Shown in pieces: positions 6,831 to 16,850 of a DNA stretch of 64,000 nt (within the stretch, counting starts at the first letter, position 1; every line of letters starts with the position of its first letter). Both the position numbers and the translations under genes were made by a program. Source of the stretch: Mucilaginibacter frigoritolerans (GTDB lineage: Bacteria; Bacteroidota; Bacteroidia; Sphingobacteriales; Sphingobacteriaceae). Where the stretch lies: NCBI RefSeq assembly GCF_007830615.1, contig NZ_VLLI01000003.1:62001-126000 (forward strand), in the 5' to 3' direction. The notes beneath the pieces are model-generated. The model was not told the DNA's origin and ran no database searches. It saw only the letters and a program-made list of their open reading frames with translations.

Positions 6831-9374
6831 TTATCCTTTACCCCCGGCAGGTTTGCCACCAGCTGGTGCACCACCGCCTTGGCCAGGCGAACCAGCATCA
6901 TCAGGATTATCCTGTTGCTGATCCTGTGGCTGGTCTTTATCTTTATTCTTGTTGCGTTTTTGCGGAACACCGTTATTGCCAAAACGATAAGCCAGGGTTA
7001 CTACGCCTGTACGGGTATTAAACCTCCTGTCCGACACCTGTGTGGCATTAATTTCGGGGCTAAAGTTAATATCCGATACATATTTGCGGGTATTAAATAT
7101 ATCGCGCACATTGGCACTTAAATTTAGCTTCTTGGTTAAATCGTAGCGTACGCCACCATCAACACCATATATGGCTTTCATAGTTCCCTGTGGAATTACC
7201 TGCGGTGCCTGGTAATCAGCACGGATCTGGATGCCTAATTTTTTTAGCGGCTTTATGTTAGCGGTAATATTACCATTCCATGAATATCCCGAAGTAGTAG
7301 CAATACCATAGGTAGGGTCACCCACAATGTATTTGTAGTAAATATTCAGGTTGGCAGTTAAATCAAGCAATGAACTTGGGCTCACCTTAGCAATCAACTC
7401 GTAACCTGCGTTTGATGCACTTTTTATATTCTGGTATTGGGTTAATGTAGTATCCAGATTATGCGGTGTAAGTGGCGTGGTTATTTGTTGTATGTTATCC
7501 AGCGTTAAACGATAATACAATGCCGAAGTAAGGGTAACTGCTTTCCAGTAGTTAATGTAGCTTAGCTCAAACGAGTGCGTATCCTCAGGTAACAAGTATG
7601 GATTACCCTGCTGATAGTTTAAGCGGTTACTCTCATCAATAAATGGTGATAACTGCCTGCTGTTTGGCCGGGTTACACGTCTGCTGTAACTTAGTTGCAG
7701 TGTTTGATTTTCAGACAATTTATCTGTCAGGAACAAGCTTGGATATACCCTGAAATAATCTTGTTTGTGGTTGGTAGTAGCACTATCAACAAGCTGAGTA
7801 CGGATATTAGCATCTTCGATCCTTAAACCACCCTGAATACTGAATTTTCCAAAATCGTGCTGATAGTTGGTATAAACAGCATTAATATTTTCCTTATAAA
7901 GAAAGTCGTTCGACAAAAACGGGTTGTAATCATAGTTACCGGTAACTGTATTCAGCGTATCAGAAATGTAATTGGTATTGTTGTTATTAATGGTACTCCT
8001 TAAACCCATTTCCAGTTTACCATTCGTTAAAGGCAGTGTGAAATCTGACTGTGCAATATAGTTATGTTGCCAACCATCGGTAGTATTGTGTTGTACCGAA
8101 TTAAAGGTCGACGCCGGGTAAAAATACTCGTAATCACTATTTAAATTATCAAAGTTATTGTTTTTATCGCTCGAGTAACCTAAGGTAGCGGTCCATTCCT
8201 CGCCTTTTTTCTTGTATTTATGGTCAAAATCTAAAGTGAAGTCAAGGTTGGTACCATGTCCGTTAGATAGGTTATTTTGGTCGATACGCTGTAATAACGA
8301 GTCGTTAACAATTGAAGTATTACCGTACTGATCACGGTAGCGGTTACGAATATTGATATTATTGGTAAAGCTGATGGTTGTTTTTGGATCGATATTAAAG
8401 TCGATACCGCTGCGGATATTCTGCCCTTTAAAAGTAAAGCTTTGGTTAGCAGTCTGATCCTGTGTTTGTATCGAACCATTATCCAGAAAAGTAGTTTTAT
8501 CAACCGAACCATTTCCCACACGATCGCCCTGGCGATAGCTATAATTAGTATAAACATTAATATTTTTATTCTGATAGGCGATATTAAACGTGCCGTTATA
8601 GGTATGCTGCGTACCTGCAGACGCTGATGCACTGCCCGTAAAGCCTTTCTGAACATTCTTTTTTAATACGATATTGATGATGCCTGAGTCACCTTCCGAA
8701 TCATATTTAGATGAAGGGTTGGTAATTACCTCAATGGTTTCGATAGCACTTGCAGGGATTGACTGCAGGATGTCTGCAAGATCGCCACCTGTTAAGGCTG
8801 ATGGCTTTCCATTAATCAACACTTTTACGTTTGATGATCCGCGAAGGCTCACATTACCATCCACATCCACCTGTACCGATGGTACATTGGTTAACAGATC
8901 GGTGGCTGAACCTCCCTGGCTTACCAGGCTCTGATCAACATTAAATGATTTTTTATCAAGGCCCAACTGTATCTGGCTCTTTTGTGCCGATACCACTACC
9001 TCTTTAAGCAAACTGCCTTTGCCCTGGCGTAATTTTATATTACCAAGATTAATAACTCTTTTTGCTGGGGTAATTGCAATACTATCTTTTAAATAAGTTA
9101 AATAGCCAACGTAAGAAGCACGCAGCAAGTAAAAACCATTAGGTACCCCTGTAAGGGTAAAACCACCATTAAGGTCGGTTTGCATGCTTTGCACCTGTTT
9201 ATTGTCGGCTTTGTTAACCAAGGTTACGGTTGAGAGTTCAAGCGGCTGACCATTGGCGCCATCCACCAATTTACCCGATATGGTGCCTCCTGTTGCTGCC
9301 TGTTGTGCATTAGCAGCAAAAAATGAAAATAATAAAAGGGTGTAAAAAACTAATTTGTATAAGGTCAATTTCAT
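6831..9374 (-). CDS. TonB-dependent-receptor-like outer membrane protein with a Gly/Pro-rich tail
   Basis: An 847-residue outer-membrane protein. Residues 1-23 form a signal peptide ending in ANAQ. Residues about 30-115 are a carboxypeptidase-regulatory-like beta-sandwich (GTISGKLVDGANGQPL). Residues about 120-245 are a plug domain (KEVVVSAQKS, then LLTNVPSVQVDVDGNVSLRG, then VLINGKPSAL), and the rest is an outer-membrane barrel of the OMP_b-brl_3 family. The barrel appears to end near VVTLAYRFGNN, but about 45 extra residues follow, rich in Lys/Asp/Gln and then Gly/Pro/Ala. Such a tail after the last strand is unusual. The substrate is not deducible; no SusD partner is adjacent. Confidence 0.9.
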   Translation of the reverse strand: MKLTLYKLVFYTLLLFSFFAANAQQAATGGTISGKLVDGANGQPLELSTVTLVNKADNKQVQSMQTDLNGGFTLTGVPNGFYLLRASYVGYLTYLKDSIAITPAKRVINLGNIKLRQGKGSLLKEVVVSAQKSQIQLGLDKKSFNVDQSLVSQGGSATDLLTNVPSVQVDVDGNVSLRGSSNVKVLINGKPSALTGGDLADILQSIPASAIETIEVITNPSSKYDSEGDSGIINIVLKKNVQKGFTGSASASAGTQHTYNGTFNIAYQNKNINVYTNYSYRQGDRVGNGSVDKTTFLDNGSIQTQDQTANQSFTFKGQNIRSGIDFNIDPKTTISFTNNINIRNRYRDQYGNTSIVNDSLLQRIDQNNLSNGHGTNLDFTLDFDHKYKKKGEEWTATLGYSSDKNNNFDNLNSDYEYFYPASTFNSVQHNTTDGWQHNYIAQSDFTLPLTNGKLEMGLRSTINNNNTNYISDTLNTVTGNYDYNPFLSNDFLYKENINAVYTNYQHDFGKFSIQGGLRIEDANIRTQLVDSATTNHKQDYFRVYPSLFLTDKLSENQTLQLSYSRRVTRPNSRQLSPFIDESNRLNYQQGNPYLLPEDTHSFELSYINYWKAVTLTSALYYRLTLDNIQQITTPLTPHNLDTTLTQYQNIKSASNAGYELIAKVSPSSLLDLTANLNIYYKYIVGDPTYGIATTSGYSWNGNITANIKPLKKLGIQIRADYQAPQVIPQGTMKAIYGVDGGVRYDLTKKLNLSANVRDIFNTRKYVSDINFSPEINATQVSDRRFNTRTGVVTLAYRFGNNGVPQKRNKNKDKDQPQDQQQDNPDDAGSPGQGGGAPAGGKPAGGKG

Positions 9375-9525
9375 GCCGCAAAAATCACCTTTTTTTATTT
9401 TATAGCCTACAGCCTAAGTGTAACTTATTTGATAAAGAAACCGGCACTTAGTAAATATTCTATTACTTAAAAAAGGATGTTAGCCTTGATCTTTTCAAAG
9501 CTAACTCCCTTTAATTTCGATTTAT

Positions 9526-10029
9526 TTATAACTTTTTCGCTGCATCAGCAATCTCATCTGCCTTAGGTGCCTTATCAAAATATTTCACCAGTTTATGGTT
9601 TTTGTCATACAAAGCAATATAAGGTGTAGTGCGAACCTGGTAAAAACGTTGTACCACATAGGTATATCCTTCGGTACCTACCGTAAAGTTGGGGTATTTT
9701 TTCAAATCAAAATCGCGGTAAAAAACCTGCGATGCTTTTAGCGGCTCAGCAAAGGTGATCATTACTACCTGCACGTTTTTAAAGTCATCCATTTTAGGCT
9801 TCAGCTCATACATTAAATGCTGGCAGTGGCTGCAATCGGGCGAGAAATAGATGATCATTACGGCCTTGTTCTTTTTTAAATTGGCTGGCGTATTATAAAC
9901 ACTATCAGTTGTTAAAATATGGTATGGCGGGATAGTAGCCGGCGGCGTATAAGATGGGGGATTAGTTGATTGCGCATTCGCACAGCCCGCAGCTATTATG
10001 AGGCCGAAAAAGAATAATAGTTTTTTCAT
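9526..10029 (-). CDS. Exported thioredoxin-fold protein with CSHC active site
   Basis: A 167-residue TlpA/redoxin-like protein. Residues 1-20 are an export signal ending GCANAQ; the Cys at 16 could also be read as a weak lipobox. The redox motif SPDCSHC puts the cysteines at 66 and 69, and the cis-proline is in TTPYIAL (P136). It probably reduces or oxidises periplasmic thiols. It sits between the receptor and the Gfo/Idh/MocA gene on the same strand, with gaps of 151 and 42 bp. Confidence 0.88.
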   Translation of the reverse strand: MKKLLFFFGLIIAAGCANAQSTNPPSYTPPATIPPYHILTTDSVYNTPANLKKNKAVMIIYFSPDCSHCQHLMYELKPKMDDFKNVQVVMITFAEPLKASQVFYRDFDLKKYPNFTVGTEGYTYVVQRFYQVRTTPYIALYDKNHKLVKYFDKAPKADEIADAAKKL

Positions 10030-10071
10030 TGTTTTTATTTGAATTTCAGTTGAGGCATAGTTACGATATTT

Positions 10072-11088
10072 TTAAGCTTCCAGCAATTCCATTTGCCAGG
10101 CAATATGCTCTTCGAATACGGGGTATAACGCATTATTGCGGATAGTATGATATATATCATTAAATAAATCTGTATAATCACCTTTTGGCGCTTTTAGTAA
10201 TTCTTCGCATCTTTTGTTTGCCAGGTCCATTATAACCAGCTTACCATCGCTGCCTTCAGGTTCCCAGCCATAAGCCGGGTCAGTTGGGAGCATGCCTTTA
10301 TCCAGCTGGGTTTCCTGTACATCGCCACGTTCTTTGCTAAATACCCCTTGAGTACCTTGCACAACAAAGCCCGGCAAAGCTTCAGCCAATAGAAGCCCGG
10401 CAGTTAGGTACACATTTAGCTGGTTGGGATATTTAAGGTGATAATTAAAATAATCAGGCACCTGTGATCCATCGCGGTAAATACCAGTTGTTTTGGTAAA
10501 GCTCAATGGCCTGCCAAACAAACTGATCGCATTATCAATCAGGTGCGATCCCAAATCATATACCACCCCATTGGCCGGAGTTGATGCAGTTTCCTTAAAA
10601 GCTTTCGGGCTAATAGCTCTTTTAAACCTGTCCATCCGGAAAGTAACTTCAATCAGCTGACCAAGCCTGCCGCTTTCAATTACCTGTTTGGTAAGTACAA
10701 AACCACTATCCCAACGGCGGTTATGGTAAACCATTAAGTGTCGGTTTACTTTCCGGGCCAGATCAAACATCTGTTTAACCTCGGCACCTGTTGCTGCGGC
10801 AGGTTTTTCAACTAGTACGTGTTTACCGGCATTTAGCGCTTTCATGGTAAAATCAAAATGGGTATTGTTGGGTGTATTTACAATAACCAGTTCAATTTCA
10901 TCATCAGCTAATAACTCATCTATACTATTATAGCTAATAACATCCGGATAGCGGGTAGCTGCTTTCTTTTCGTGCCGCTCTACAATAGCCTTAAACTTAA
11001 AGTTTGGATTGGTACTCACAAACGGTGCATGGAATATCCTGCCCGACATACCGTACGACAATATTCCTACTATAATAGGTGCTGACAT
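10072..11088 (-). CDS. Gfo/Idh/MocA-family NAD(P)-dependent oxidoreductase
   Basis: A 338-residue protein. The N-terminal Rossmann domain opens with VGILSYGMSGRIFHAP (residues 7-22) and carries the family EKP motif at 94-96. The C-terminal alpha/beta domain holds the usual sugar-binding face (DLGSHLIDNAISLFG). Members oxidise or reduce sugars, inositols or bile pigments; no substrate can be read from the sequence. It has no signal peptide, so it is cytosolic. It lies 48 bp downstream of the metalloprotease gene. Confidence 0.9.
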   Translation of the reverse strand: MSAPIIVGILSYGMSGRIFHAPFVSTNPNFKFKAIVERHEKKAATRYPDVISYNSIDELLADDEIELVIVNTPNNTHFDFTMKALNAGKHVLVEKPAAATGAEVKQMFDLARKVNRHLMVYHNRRWDSGFVLTKQVIESGRLGQLIEVTFRMDRFKRAISPKAFKETASTPANGVVYDLGSHLIDNAISLFGRPLSFTKTTGIYRDGSQVPDYFNYHLKYPNQLNVYLTAGLLLAEALPGFVVQGTQGVFSKERGDVQETQLDKGMLPTDPAYGWEPEGSDGKLVIMDLANKRCEELLKAPKGDYTDLFNDIYHTIRNNALYPVFEEHIAWQMELLEA

Positions 11089-11136
11089 AGTTTTTTTCTG
11101 TTTTTGTATTTATTGAAATTCAATCGGATTTCAAAA

Positions 11137-13557
11137 TCACTCCCCTATCGGACTTCCATCCGGCATAGGCAGCACTGGCGAGGGCTTAAACTTAGCCGGG
11201 TCTTTCTCAAACTGGCTAATCTGCTCCAGTCCAAAAAGCAAATTAGCTTTATGCTCACCTGATGAGGCTTTAACCGAATTGATCATCCAGCTTTTCAGGT
11301 TATCAATTTCCAGTAAGCCTATGCTGCCTACACTTTCGGGGGCGCTGTTATCCGCTGCCAAAGTAAGCAATTGTTTTAAAGTTAAACCGTTTACCAGGGC
11401 TTGTAACTGACCTTTGTAACCGCTTTGTTGCGGTGCTTTCCAGGTTTGAGCAATCAGTTTATCCAAAACCGCAATTAGTCCTGGCTGTGCGTTATCCCTG
11501 GCGTGGTATTCTACCAACCTTGCAGCCCTTTCCGGGTTAAGCATAAAGGCTAGTGTAGTACCTGCCGATGATTCAGCTGCTGCAATAGGATCGAAAGTAA
11601 GTCCGGTATGTGATTTAAACAGCTCGCGGGTACGTGGATAATCCACAGGGCGCGGTGGTATTTTTTCAATCAGCTTTTCAGGGATTGCCAATGCATCAGG
11701 GCTGATAGTCGCCATCAGGGCGTTAAAGGCTTTCCATTGTTCTGCCGGTGCTATAAATTTGGTGGTTATCTGTCCATCATTCTTAATGGCATAAGTATAG
11801 TAAATACCACCAAGCATTTTTGAGGCAGCCTCTACCTGGTAACGTTGCAACAGGTAAATAGGCACTAAGGCTTCTTCAATAGTAGCCATAGGTGCATCCT
11901 GCCTAATGGCTTTTTCTGAGAAGTTATCCAGCAAATGCTTACGAATCCCCATCAGGCGATTCAGTTCATCTGCTGCGTTGGTGCCATTATCCCACAAATG
12001 GGCTAGCGGATGTGCGCTGCCCGCGGGGCGGGCGTCTTCATCAGTAATAAATAAATGCCCTTGTTTAAGCGTATTGCTCATAATATCTTTCAGCGCAGCA
12101 TCTTCATCAGTCCCTACAGGAAAATCCTGGTAGCCAAATAAAATGGCTCGTTTATCCCAGCTACCAATTTCAGTAGTATAAGCCTTTGAAAGATCGATAC
12201 TACCATCATTATTTAAGGCTACATAAGGTGGCGGATAATCCATTACTGAAGAACGGTTGTTGGTACTGGCGACAAAGTTATGCTGCAAGCCAAGTGTATG
12301 CCCTACTTCGTGTGCTGCCAGTTGGTGCAAACGGGCAATAGCCAGTTTCATCATGGCATCGCTTACAGGTTTACCATCTTCATAAGGTTGTAAAAGACCT
12401 TCGGCAATCAAAAAATCCTGCCTGTCGCGCAGGGAGCCTAATGATACCTGCCCTTTAATAATCTCGCCTGTGCGCGGGTCGGTAATAGATTCACCGTATG
12501 ACCATCCCCTTGTAGAGCGGTGCACCCATTGAATGATATTATAGCGAATGTCCATCGGATCAACATCTTCGGGTAGTAACTTCACCTGGAATGCATTGAT
12601 ATAGCCGACAGCTTCAAACGCCTGGTTCCACCACGAAGCACCTTCTATTAATGCTGTTCGTACCGGTTCGGGGGCACCGCGATCAACATAATAAACAATG
12701 GGTTGTACAGGTTCGCTCATAGCAGCCGTCGGGTCCTTTTTTTGCAGGCGATGGCGGGCAATAAAGCGTTTAACAATAGGCTGATCCATCGGCGTAGCAT
12801 AATCCAGGTATGATATATCAAAATATCCCGAACGGGGATCAAACTTGCGTGGTTTATAATTGCCGTCAGGTAGTTTAATAAATGAGTGATGCATACGCAC
12901 TGTAACGGCATCCGGATCGGGCGTTACCGAACTTATCTCCCCTCCCTTAGCTTTGCCTGTTAGAGTTATTGTCGCCTCAAACTCCGAATTATCAGGAAAA
13001 CTTTTCGTATTAGCCAAATAAACTGCCGAGCGCGATTCATCTTCATTATAACTACCCTGATTACCACTATTTAATCTATAAGCAATATGGTGGCTATCAC
13101 GAAGCAAAAACGGAGTAAAATCAATCAGTACTTTATCTCCATCCTGGGCCTCGGCTTTAAAGCCCCAAATTACCGATTGGGCAAATGCCTCTTCAACTGA
13201 TTTGCGTTCATCGGCATTGTTACTTACCGCCCTGTAAGCATAATTGGGCTGTATGAGTAATATTTTAGGGCCACTTTTAATAAACTTAACAATGCGGCTA
13301 TTGCCAATTTGCCCCCGGTCCAAACCCAAATCATTTGAACCAATTCCTGAAGGCAGAGAGTTAACATATAGAAACTCTGAGTTAAAATTATCAACTTCCA
13401 GCAGTATTCGGCCGGTTTTCTCGTCCCAGTAAAAATTAAAATAGCCTTTATACTTGGTAAGTCCTTGTGTTTTTAAATCAATTTCATTCGTTTTTTGGCC
13501 TTTAGCCGCTATAAACAAGCAATTTGCTATAAAAAAGAGTAAGATTATTTTTTTCAT
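11137..13557 (-). CDS. Exported zinc metalloprotease, DUF5117/DUF4953 type
   Basis: The frame begins at a TTG (13572), but ATG 13557 gives a normal signal peptide (MKKIILLFFIANCLFIAAKGQ), so that start is used (806 residues). The zinc site HEVGHTLGLQH lies at about residues 416-426 and the Met-turn SSVMDYPPP just after it, as in the metzincin-like zinc-dependent metalloproteases of Bacteroidetes. N-terminal DUF5118/DUF5117-like beta regions precede the catalytic domain and a helical C-terminal region follows. It is probably periplasmic or outer-membrane associated. The target is unknown. Confidence 0.9.
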   Translation of the reverse strand: MKKIILLFFIANCLFIAAKGQKTNEIDLKTQGLTKYKGYFNFYWDEKTGRILLEVDNFNSEFLYVNSLPSGIGSNDLGLDRGQIGNSRIVKFIKSGPKILLIQPNYAYRAVSNNADERKSVEEAFAQSVIWGFKAEAQDGDKVLIDFTPFLLRDSHHIAYRLNSGNQGSYNEDESRSAVYLANTKSFPDNSEFEATITLTGKAKGGEISSVTPDPDAVTVRMHHSFIKLPDGNYKPRKFDPRSGYFDISYLDYATPMDQPIVKRFIARHRLQKKDPTAAMSEPVQPIVYYVDRGAPEPVRTALIEGASWWNQAFEAVGYINAFQVKLLPEDVDPMDIRYNIIQWVHRSTRGWSYGESITDPRTGEIIKGQVSLGSLRDRQDFLIAEGLLQPYEDGKPVSDAMMKLAIARLHQLAAHEVGHTLGLQHNFVASTNNRSSVMDYPPPYVALNNDGSIDLSKAYTTEIGSWDKRAILFGYQDFPVGTDEDAALKDIMSNTLKQGHLFITDEDARPAGSAHPLAHLWDNGTNAADELNRLMGIRKHLLDNFSEKAIRQDAPMATIEEALVPIYLLQRYQVEAASKMLGGIYYTYAIKNDGQITTKFIAPAEQWKAFNALMATISPDALAIPEKLIEKIPPRPVDYPRTRELFKSHTGLTFDPIAAAESSAGTTLAFMLNPERAARLVEYHARDNAQPGLIAVLDKLIAQTWKAPQQSGYKGQLQALVNGLTLKQLLTLAADNSAPESVGSIGLLEIDNLKSWMINSVKASSGEHKANLLFGLEQISQFEKDPAKFKPSPVLPMPDGSPIGE

Positions 13558-13745
13558 ATATGGGTATTGCAATACTCAGTCTAAAATATTACTTTTAATT
13601 AGTAATTTCCAATTAATTGGCGGCTATATTAAGTTCACCTGCCTAATAGAGTTTCCAATTCCCTAAAGCTCTATTGCAGTAACATTTTAAATAGCTGAAA
13701 ACTTTTATAATTTCGAGCCGTATAAAGAAATCTTAAATACAAAAC

Positions 13746-14165
13746 ATGAATTTTAATAACAGGGCTGTTAGTGTTTTACTTGTTGATGATGATGAAATAA
13801 ATAACTTCATCTCCATAAAACTAATAAAGAAAGCTTTATTAAATACGGAGATTATGGCTTGTCTGAACGGTAAATTCGCTATAGAGCAACTACTTGAAAT
13901 TCAAAAGAAAGACCCTAATAAACTTCCTGATTATATCCTGCTCGATATTAACATGCCTATTATGAACGGATGGGAGTTTTTGGATGAGTACAAACGACTC
14001 AATATTGATCCTTTGGGTAAGTCCAAGATCTTTATCATCTCCTCTTCAGTATTTAGTAATGACATAAATAAGGCCCGCTCTTACCCACTGGTGAAAGATT
14101 TTATATCAAAACCGCTTAATGTCGAAAAAATTATTGATCTTTTTAAAGTAGAGGACCCCGCTTAA
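13746..14165 (+). CDS. Single-domain response regulator (CheY-like)
   Basis: A 139-residue lone receiver domain. The acidic pocket is VDDDE (13-17), the phospho-acceptor is D67 in LLDINMPIMNGWEF, the Ser switch is near 99-100, and the conserved Lys is K122 in ISKPL. There is no output domain, so it must act by binding a partner, and no kinase is adjacent. Its stop codon overlaps that of the convergent MBL gene (shared TTAA at 14162-14165). Confidence 0.92.
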   Translation: MNFNNRAVSVLLVDDDEINNFISIKLIKKALLNTEIMACLNGKFAIEQLLEIQKKDPNKLPDYILLDINMPIMNGWEFLDEYKRLNIDPLGKSKIFIISSSVFSNDINKARSYPLVKDFISKPLNVEKIIDLFKVEDPA

Positions 14166-14932
14166 GCAGGATCAATCTTAAAGTGATCATCCAGATAGCT
14201 TACTTTGCCAACTGATAAAGATTTGGTATGATAGAATAAGCAGGTCCAGCCTTCTTCAGCAGCTATTTTTCCATATTCTTCGCGCAGTTGCATTGCTTTA
14301 CGGCCATCAAAATCATACTTGGCTATAAATTTACGGATCAGTTGCTCTGGTTCAGGAAGCTCATCGCCACCAAAAAATACTTTATCACTGCCTTTTTCCA
14401 GCCAGAATACCTGGTGAAAAGGACAATGGCCGCCTGATAATTCATACCTGATATCATTTTGCAACTGACCAGAACCATCAACAAAATTGATATTGACACG
14501 ATTAACCAATGCCTCGAATATTTCTTTATGGTATGATGATGACTTACCACTCATTCCAAACTCCCATTCGCCCTTTTGTATAACGTGCTCTGCCTGCGGA
14601 AAGCTGGGTACCAGTTTACCATTATGCTCCACTACCAAACCTCCGGAGTGATCATAATGCAAATGCGACATTAAAACTAAAGTTACATCCTCCGGCTGAA
14701 AACCAGCCTTACGGATATGCCGGTGAATAATGAGTTCGCCATCTTTATTTTTATAACCCAACCCGGTATCCAGTACAATAAGGTCGGTATCGGTTTTAAT
14801 TAAAAATGGATTTACATGTATAAAAAGCGAAGCCGGGCGTTCACGATAGTTGTCTGTTTCGGGATTAAAAGGAATAAACTTCTTGGTTGCATCAACCGAA
14901 TATGATCCCTCGCCTAAAGCAAAAATCTTCAT
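14162..14932 (-). CDS. Metallo-beta-lactamase-fold hydrolase
   Basis: A 256-residue protein with the two-metal motif SHLHYDHSGG (H90, H92, D94, H95), a further His in GGHCPFH near 170, the GGDE acidic ligand, and the late His in FYHTKSL. The order resembles the AHL-lactonase/AttM-like branch, but substrate preference cannot be read from the sequence. It is cytosolic, with no signal peptide. It ends convergent with, and overlapping, the receiver gene. Confidence 0.87.
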   Translation of the reverse strand: MKIFALGEGSYSVDATKKFIPFNPETDNYRERPASLFIHVNPFLIKTDTDLIVLDTGLGYKNKDGELIIHRHIRKAGFQPEDVTLVLMSHLHYDHSGGLVVEHNGKLVPSFPQAEHVIQKGEWEFGMSGKSSSYHKEIFEALVNRVNINFVDGSGQLQNDIRYELSGGHCPFHQVFWLEKGSDKVFFGGDELPEPEQLIRKFIAKYDFDGRKAMQLREEYGKIAAEEGWTCLFYHTKSLSVGKVSYLDDHFKIDPA

Positions 14933-15050
14933 TAATCTGTTATCTTTCTAAAAATCAAGTCATACATTAAAAACAATATTTCATCCTTCACAATTCCCTA
15001 CTCACTAATCACAATTTCATCTATCTTTACTGTTTTTATTACACAAAGAT

Positions 15051-16754
15051 ATGAATAAACGGTGGTCTGTAAGGGATAAGGCTGATGATGGAGAAGTAAG
15101 TGCATTGGCTGCCGCCCTGAATATTGATTCCGTTTTAAGTACTTTACTGATACACAGGGGCATTAAAGATTATGATGCCGCAAAGCTTTTTTTCAGGCCC
15201 GATCAGCGGCACCTGCACGATCCATTCCTGATGAAGGACATGGAGAAAGCAATTTTACGCATCGAAGCTGCCATTGCTGCAGGCGAAAAGATTTTAATTT
15301 ATGGCGATTATGATGTGGATGGCACTACCGCCGTTTCTGTGGTATATGGCTTTTTTAAAAACTATTACGATAAACTGGAATATTATATTCCCGACCGCTA
15401 TTTAGAAGGATACGGTATTTCCACCGCCAGTATTGATTACGCTGAGCAAAATAACTTCAAGCTGATTATAGCGCTTGATTGTGGCATAAAATCGGTTGAT
15501 AAGGTGGCTTATGCCAACACTAAAGGCATTGATTACATTATTTGCGATCACCACCTACCCGGAGCAGAATTACCAGCCGCCGTAGCTATATTGGATCCCA
15601 AAAGAGATGATTGTGAATATCCTTACCAGGAATTATCAGGCTGTGGCATTGGTTTTAAACTGATACAGGCATATACCGAAAAAAATGATATCCCATTTGA
15701 AAATATAACCCCATACCTTGATCTGGTTGCCATAAGTATAGCTTGCGATATTGTACATATAACCGGTGAAAACCGTGTACTAGCTCATTTGGGTTTGCAA
15801 AAAATAAACACCAACCCCTGCATCGGTGTTAAAACACTGATGGATGTTGCTGGTCGGGGAAACTTTTATACCATTTCAGATGTGGTTTTTTTACTGGGTC
15901 CACGTATTAACGCGGCCGGGCGCATTGATGATGCCAAGCATGCGGTTGAATTGCTGATTGCAGCGGATGAAGAAACAGCTAAAGAAAAAAGCGAGCTTAT
16001 AAACGTAAGGAACATCGAGCGTAAAGAGCATGACCTATCTATCACCGACGAAGCGTTGAGCATTATTGATAATGATGATGTCCTGATTGGCCGGAAATCA
16101 ACCATGGTATTTAATGAGAATTGGCATAAAGGGGTTATTGGCATTGTTGCTTCACGGCTAACTGAAAAATATTACCGCCCCACTATAGTACTTACGCGGT
16201 CAAACGGGCATGTGGCGGGTTCTGCACGCTCTGTTTTAGGATATGATTTGTATGAGGCTTTATGCGGATGCAGTGACCTGTTGATTCAGTTTGGAGGACA
16301 CAAATATGCAGCCGGCCTTACCATGCATCCCGAAAATGTGGAAGCCTTTATGGCCCGCTTTGAAGAAGTAGTGAGTTCGACCATAAAACCCGAACAATTA
16401 ATACAACAGATACAAATTGACGCAGAATTACGTTTAAGCCAGGTGGAACCTAAATTTTTCAGGGTACTGAACCAGTTTGCACCGTTTGGGCCCGAAAATA
16501 TGTCACCGGTTTTCCTAAGTAAAAATGTGTATGTTAGCGGTAGCGCAGGATTGGTAGGCGCTAACCATATTAAAATGACCGTAATACAGGAAGGATCTCC
16601 GGGGTTTGATGCAATAGCGTTTAACCATGGTGAATATCTTTCCCAAATAAAAAAAGATGTACCTTTTGATATTTGTTATTCTATTGAAGAAAACGTTTGG
16701 AAAGAGCGGCGCACTATACAATTAAATATAAAAGGGATTCGATTTAATGACTAG
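15051..16754 (+). CDS. recJ: Single-stranded-DNA-specific exonuclease RecJ
   Basis: A 567-residue DHH-family 5'-3' exonuclease of recombination and mismatch repair. It shows GDYDVDGTT (85-93), the DHH motif in CDHHLPG (165-171), the DHHA1 signature near 395-415 (GSARS, then FGGHKYAAG), and a C-terminal OB-like region. Length and motif order match RecJ. Its stop is followed by a GGTTGGAGATTAGAGATCAG-type intergenic word and then lptB. Confidence 0.95.
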   Translation: MNKRWSVRDKADDGEVSALAAALNIDSVLSTLLIHRGIKDYDAAKLFFRPDQRHLHDPFLMKDMEKAILRIEAAIAAGEKILIYGDYDVDGTTAVSVVYGFFKNYYDKLEYYIPDRYLEGYGISTASIDYAEQNNFKLIIALDCGIKSVDKVAYANTKGIDYIICDHHLPGAELPAAVAILDPKRDDCEYPYQELSGCGIGFKLIQAYTEKNDIPFENITPYLDLVAISIACDIVHITGENRVLAHLGLQKINTNPCIGVKTLMDVAGRGNFYTISDVVFLLGPRINAAGRIDDAKHAVELLIAADEETAKEKSELINVRNIERKEHDLSITDEALSIIDNDDVLIGRKSTMVFNENWHKGVIGIVASRLTEKYYRPTIVLTRSNGHVAGSARSVLGYDLYEALCGCSDLLIQFGGHKYAAGLTMHPENVEAFMARFEEVVSSTIKPEQLIQQIQIDAELRLSQVEPKFFRVLNQFAPFGPENMSPVFLSKNVYVSGSAGLVGANHIKMTVIQEGSPGFDAIAFNHGEYLSQIKKDVPFDICYSIEENVWKERRTIQLNIKGIRFND

Positions 16755-16850
16755 TGGTTGGAGATTAGAGATCAGGAAGAAGAAAATAATATTAAAAACA
16801 ATAACCTCAATCGGTGAAACCAGATTAAATCGGTGTAATCGTACAATAAA

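Noticed and set aside
6788..7121. Plus-strand frames over the receptor C-terminus
   Set aside because: They are antisense to a well-supported barrel coding region and have no promoter or recognisable product.
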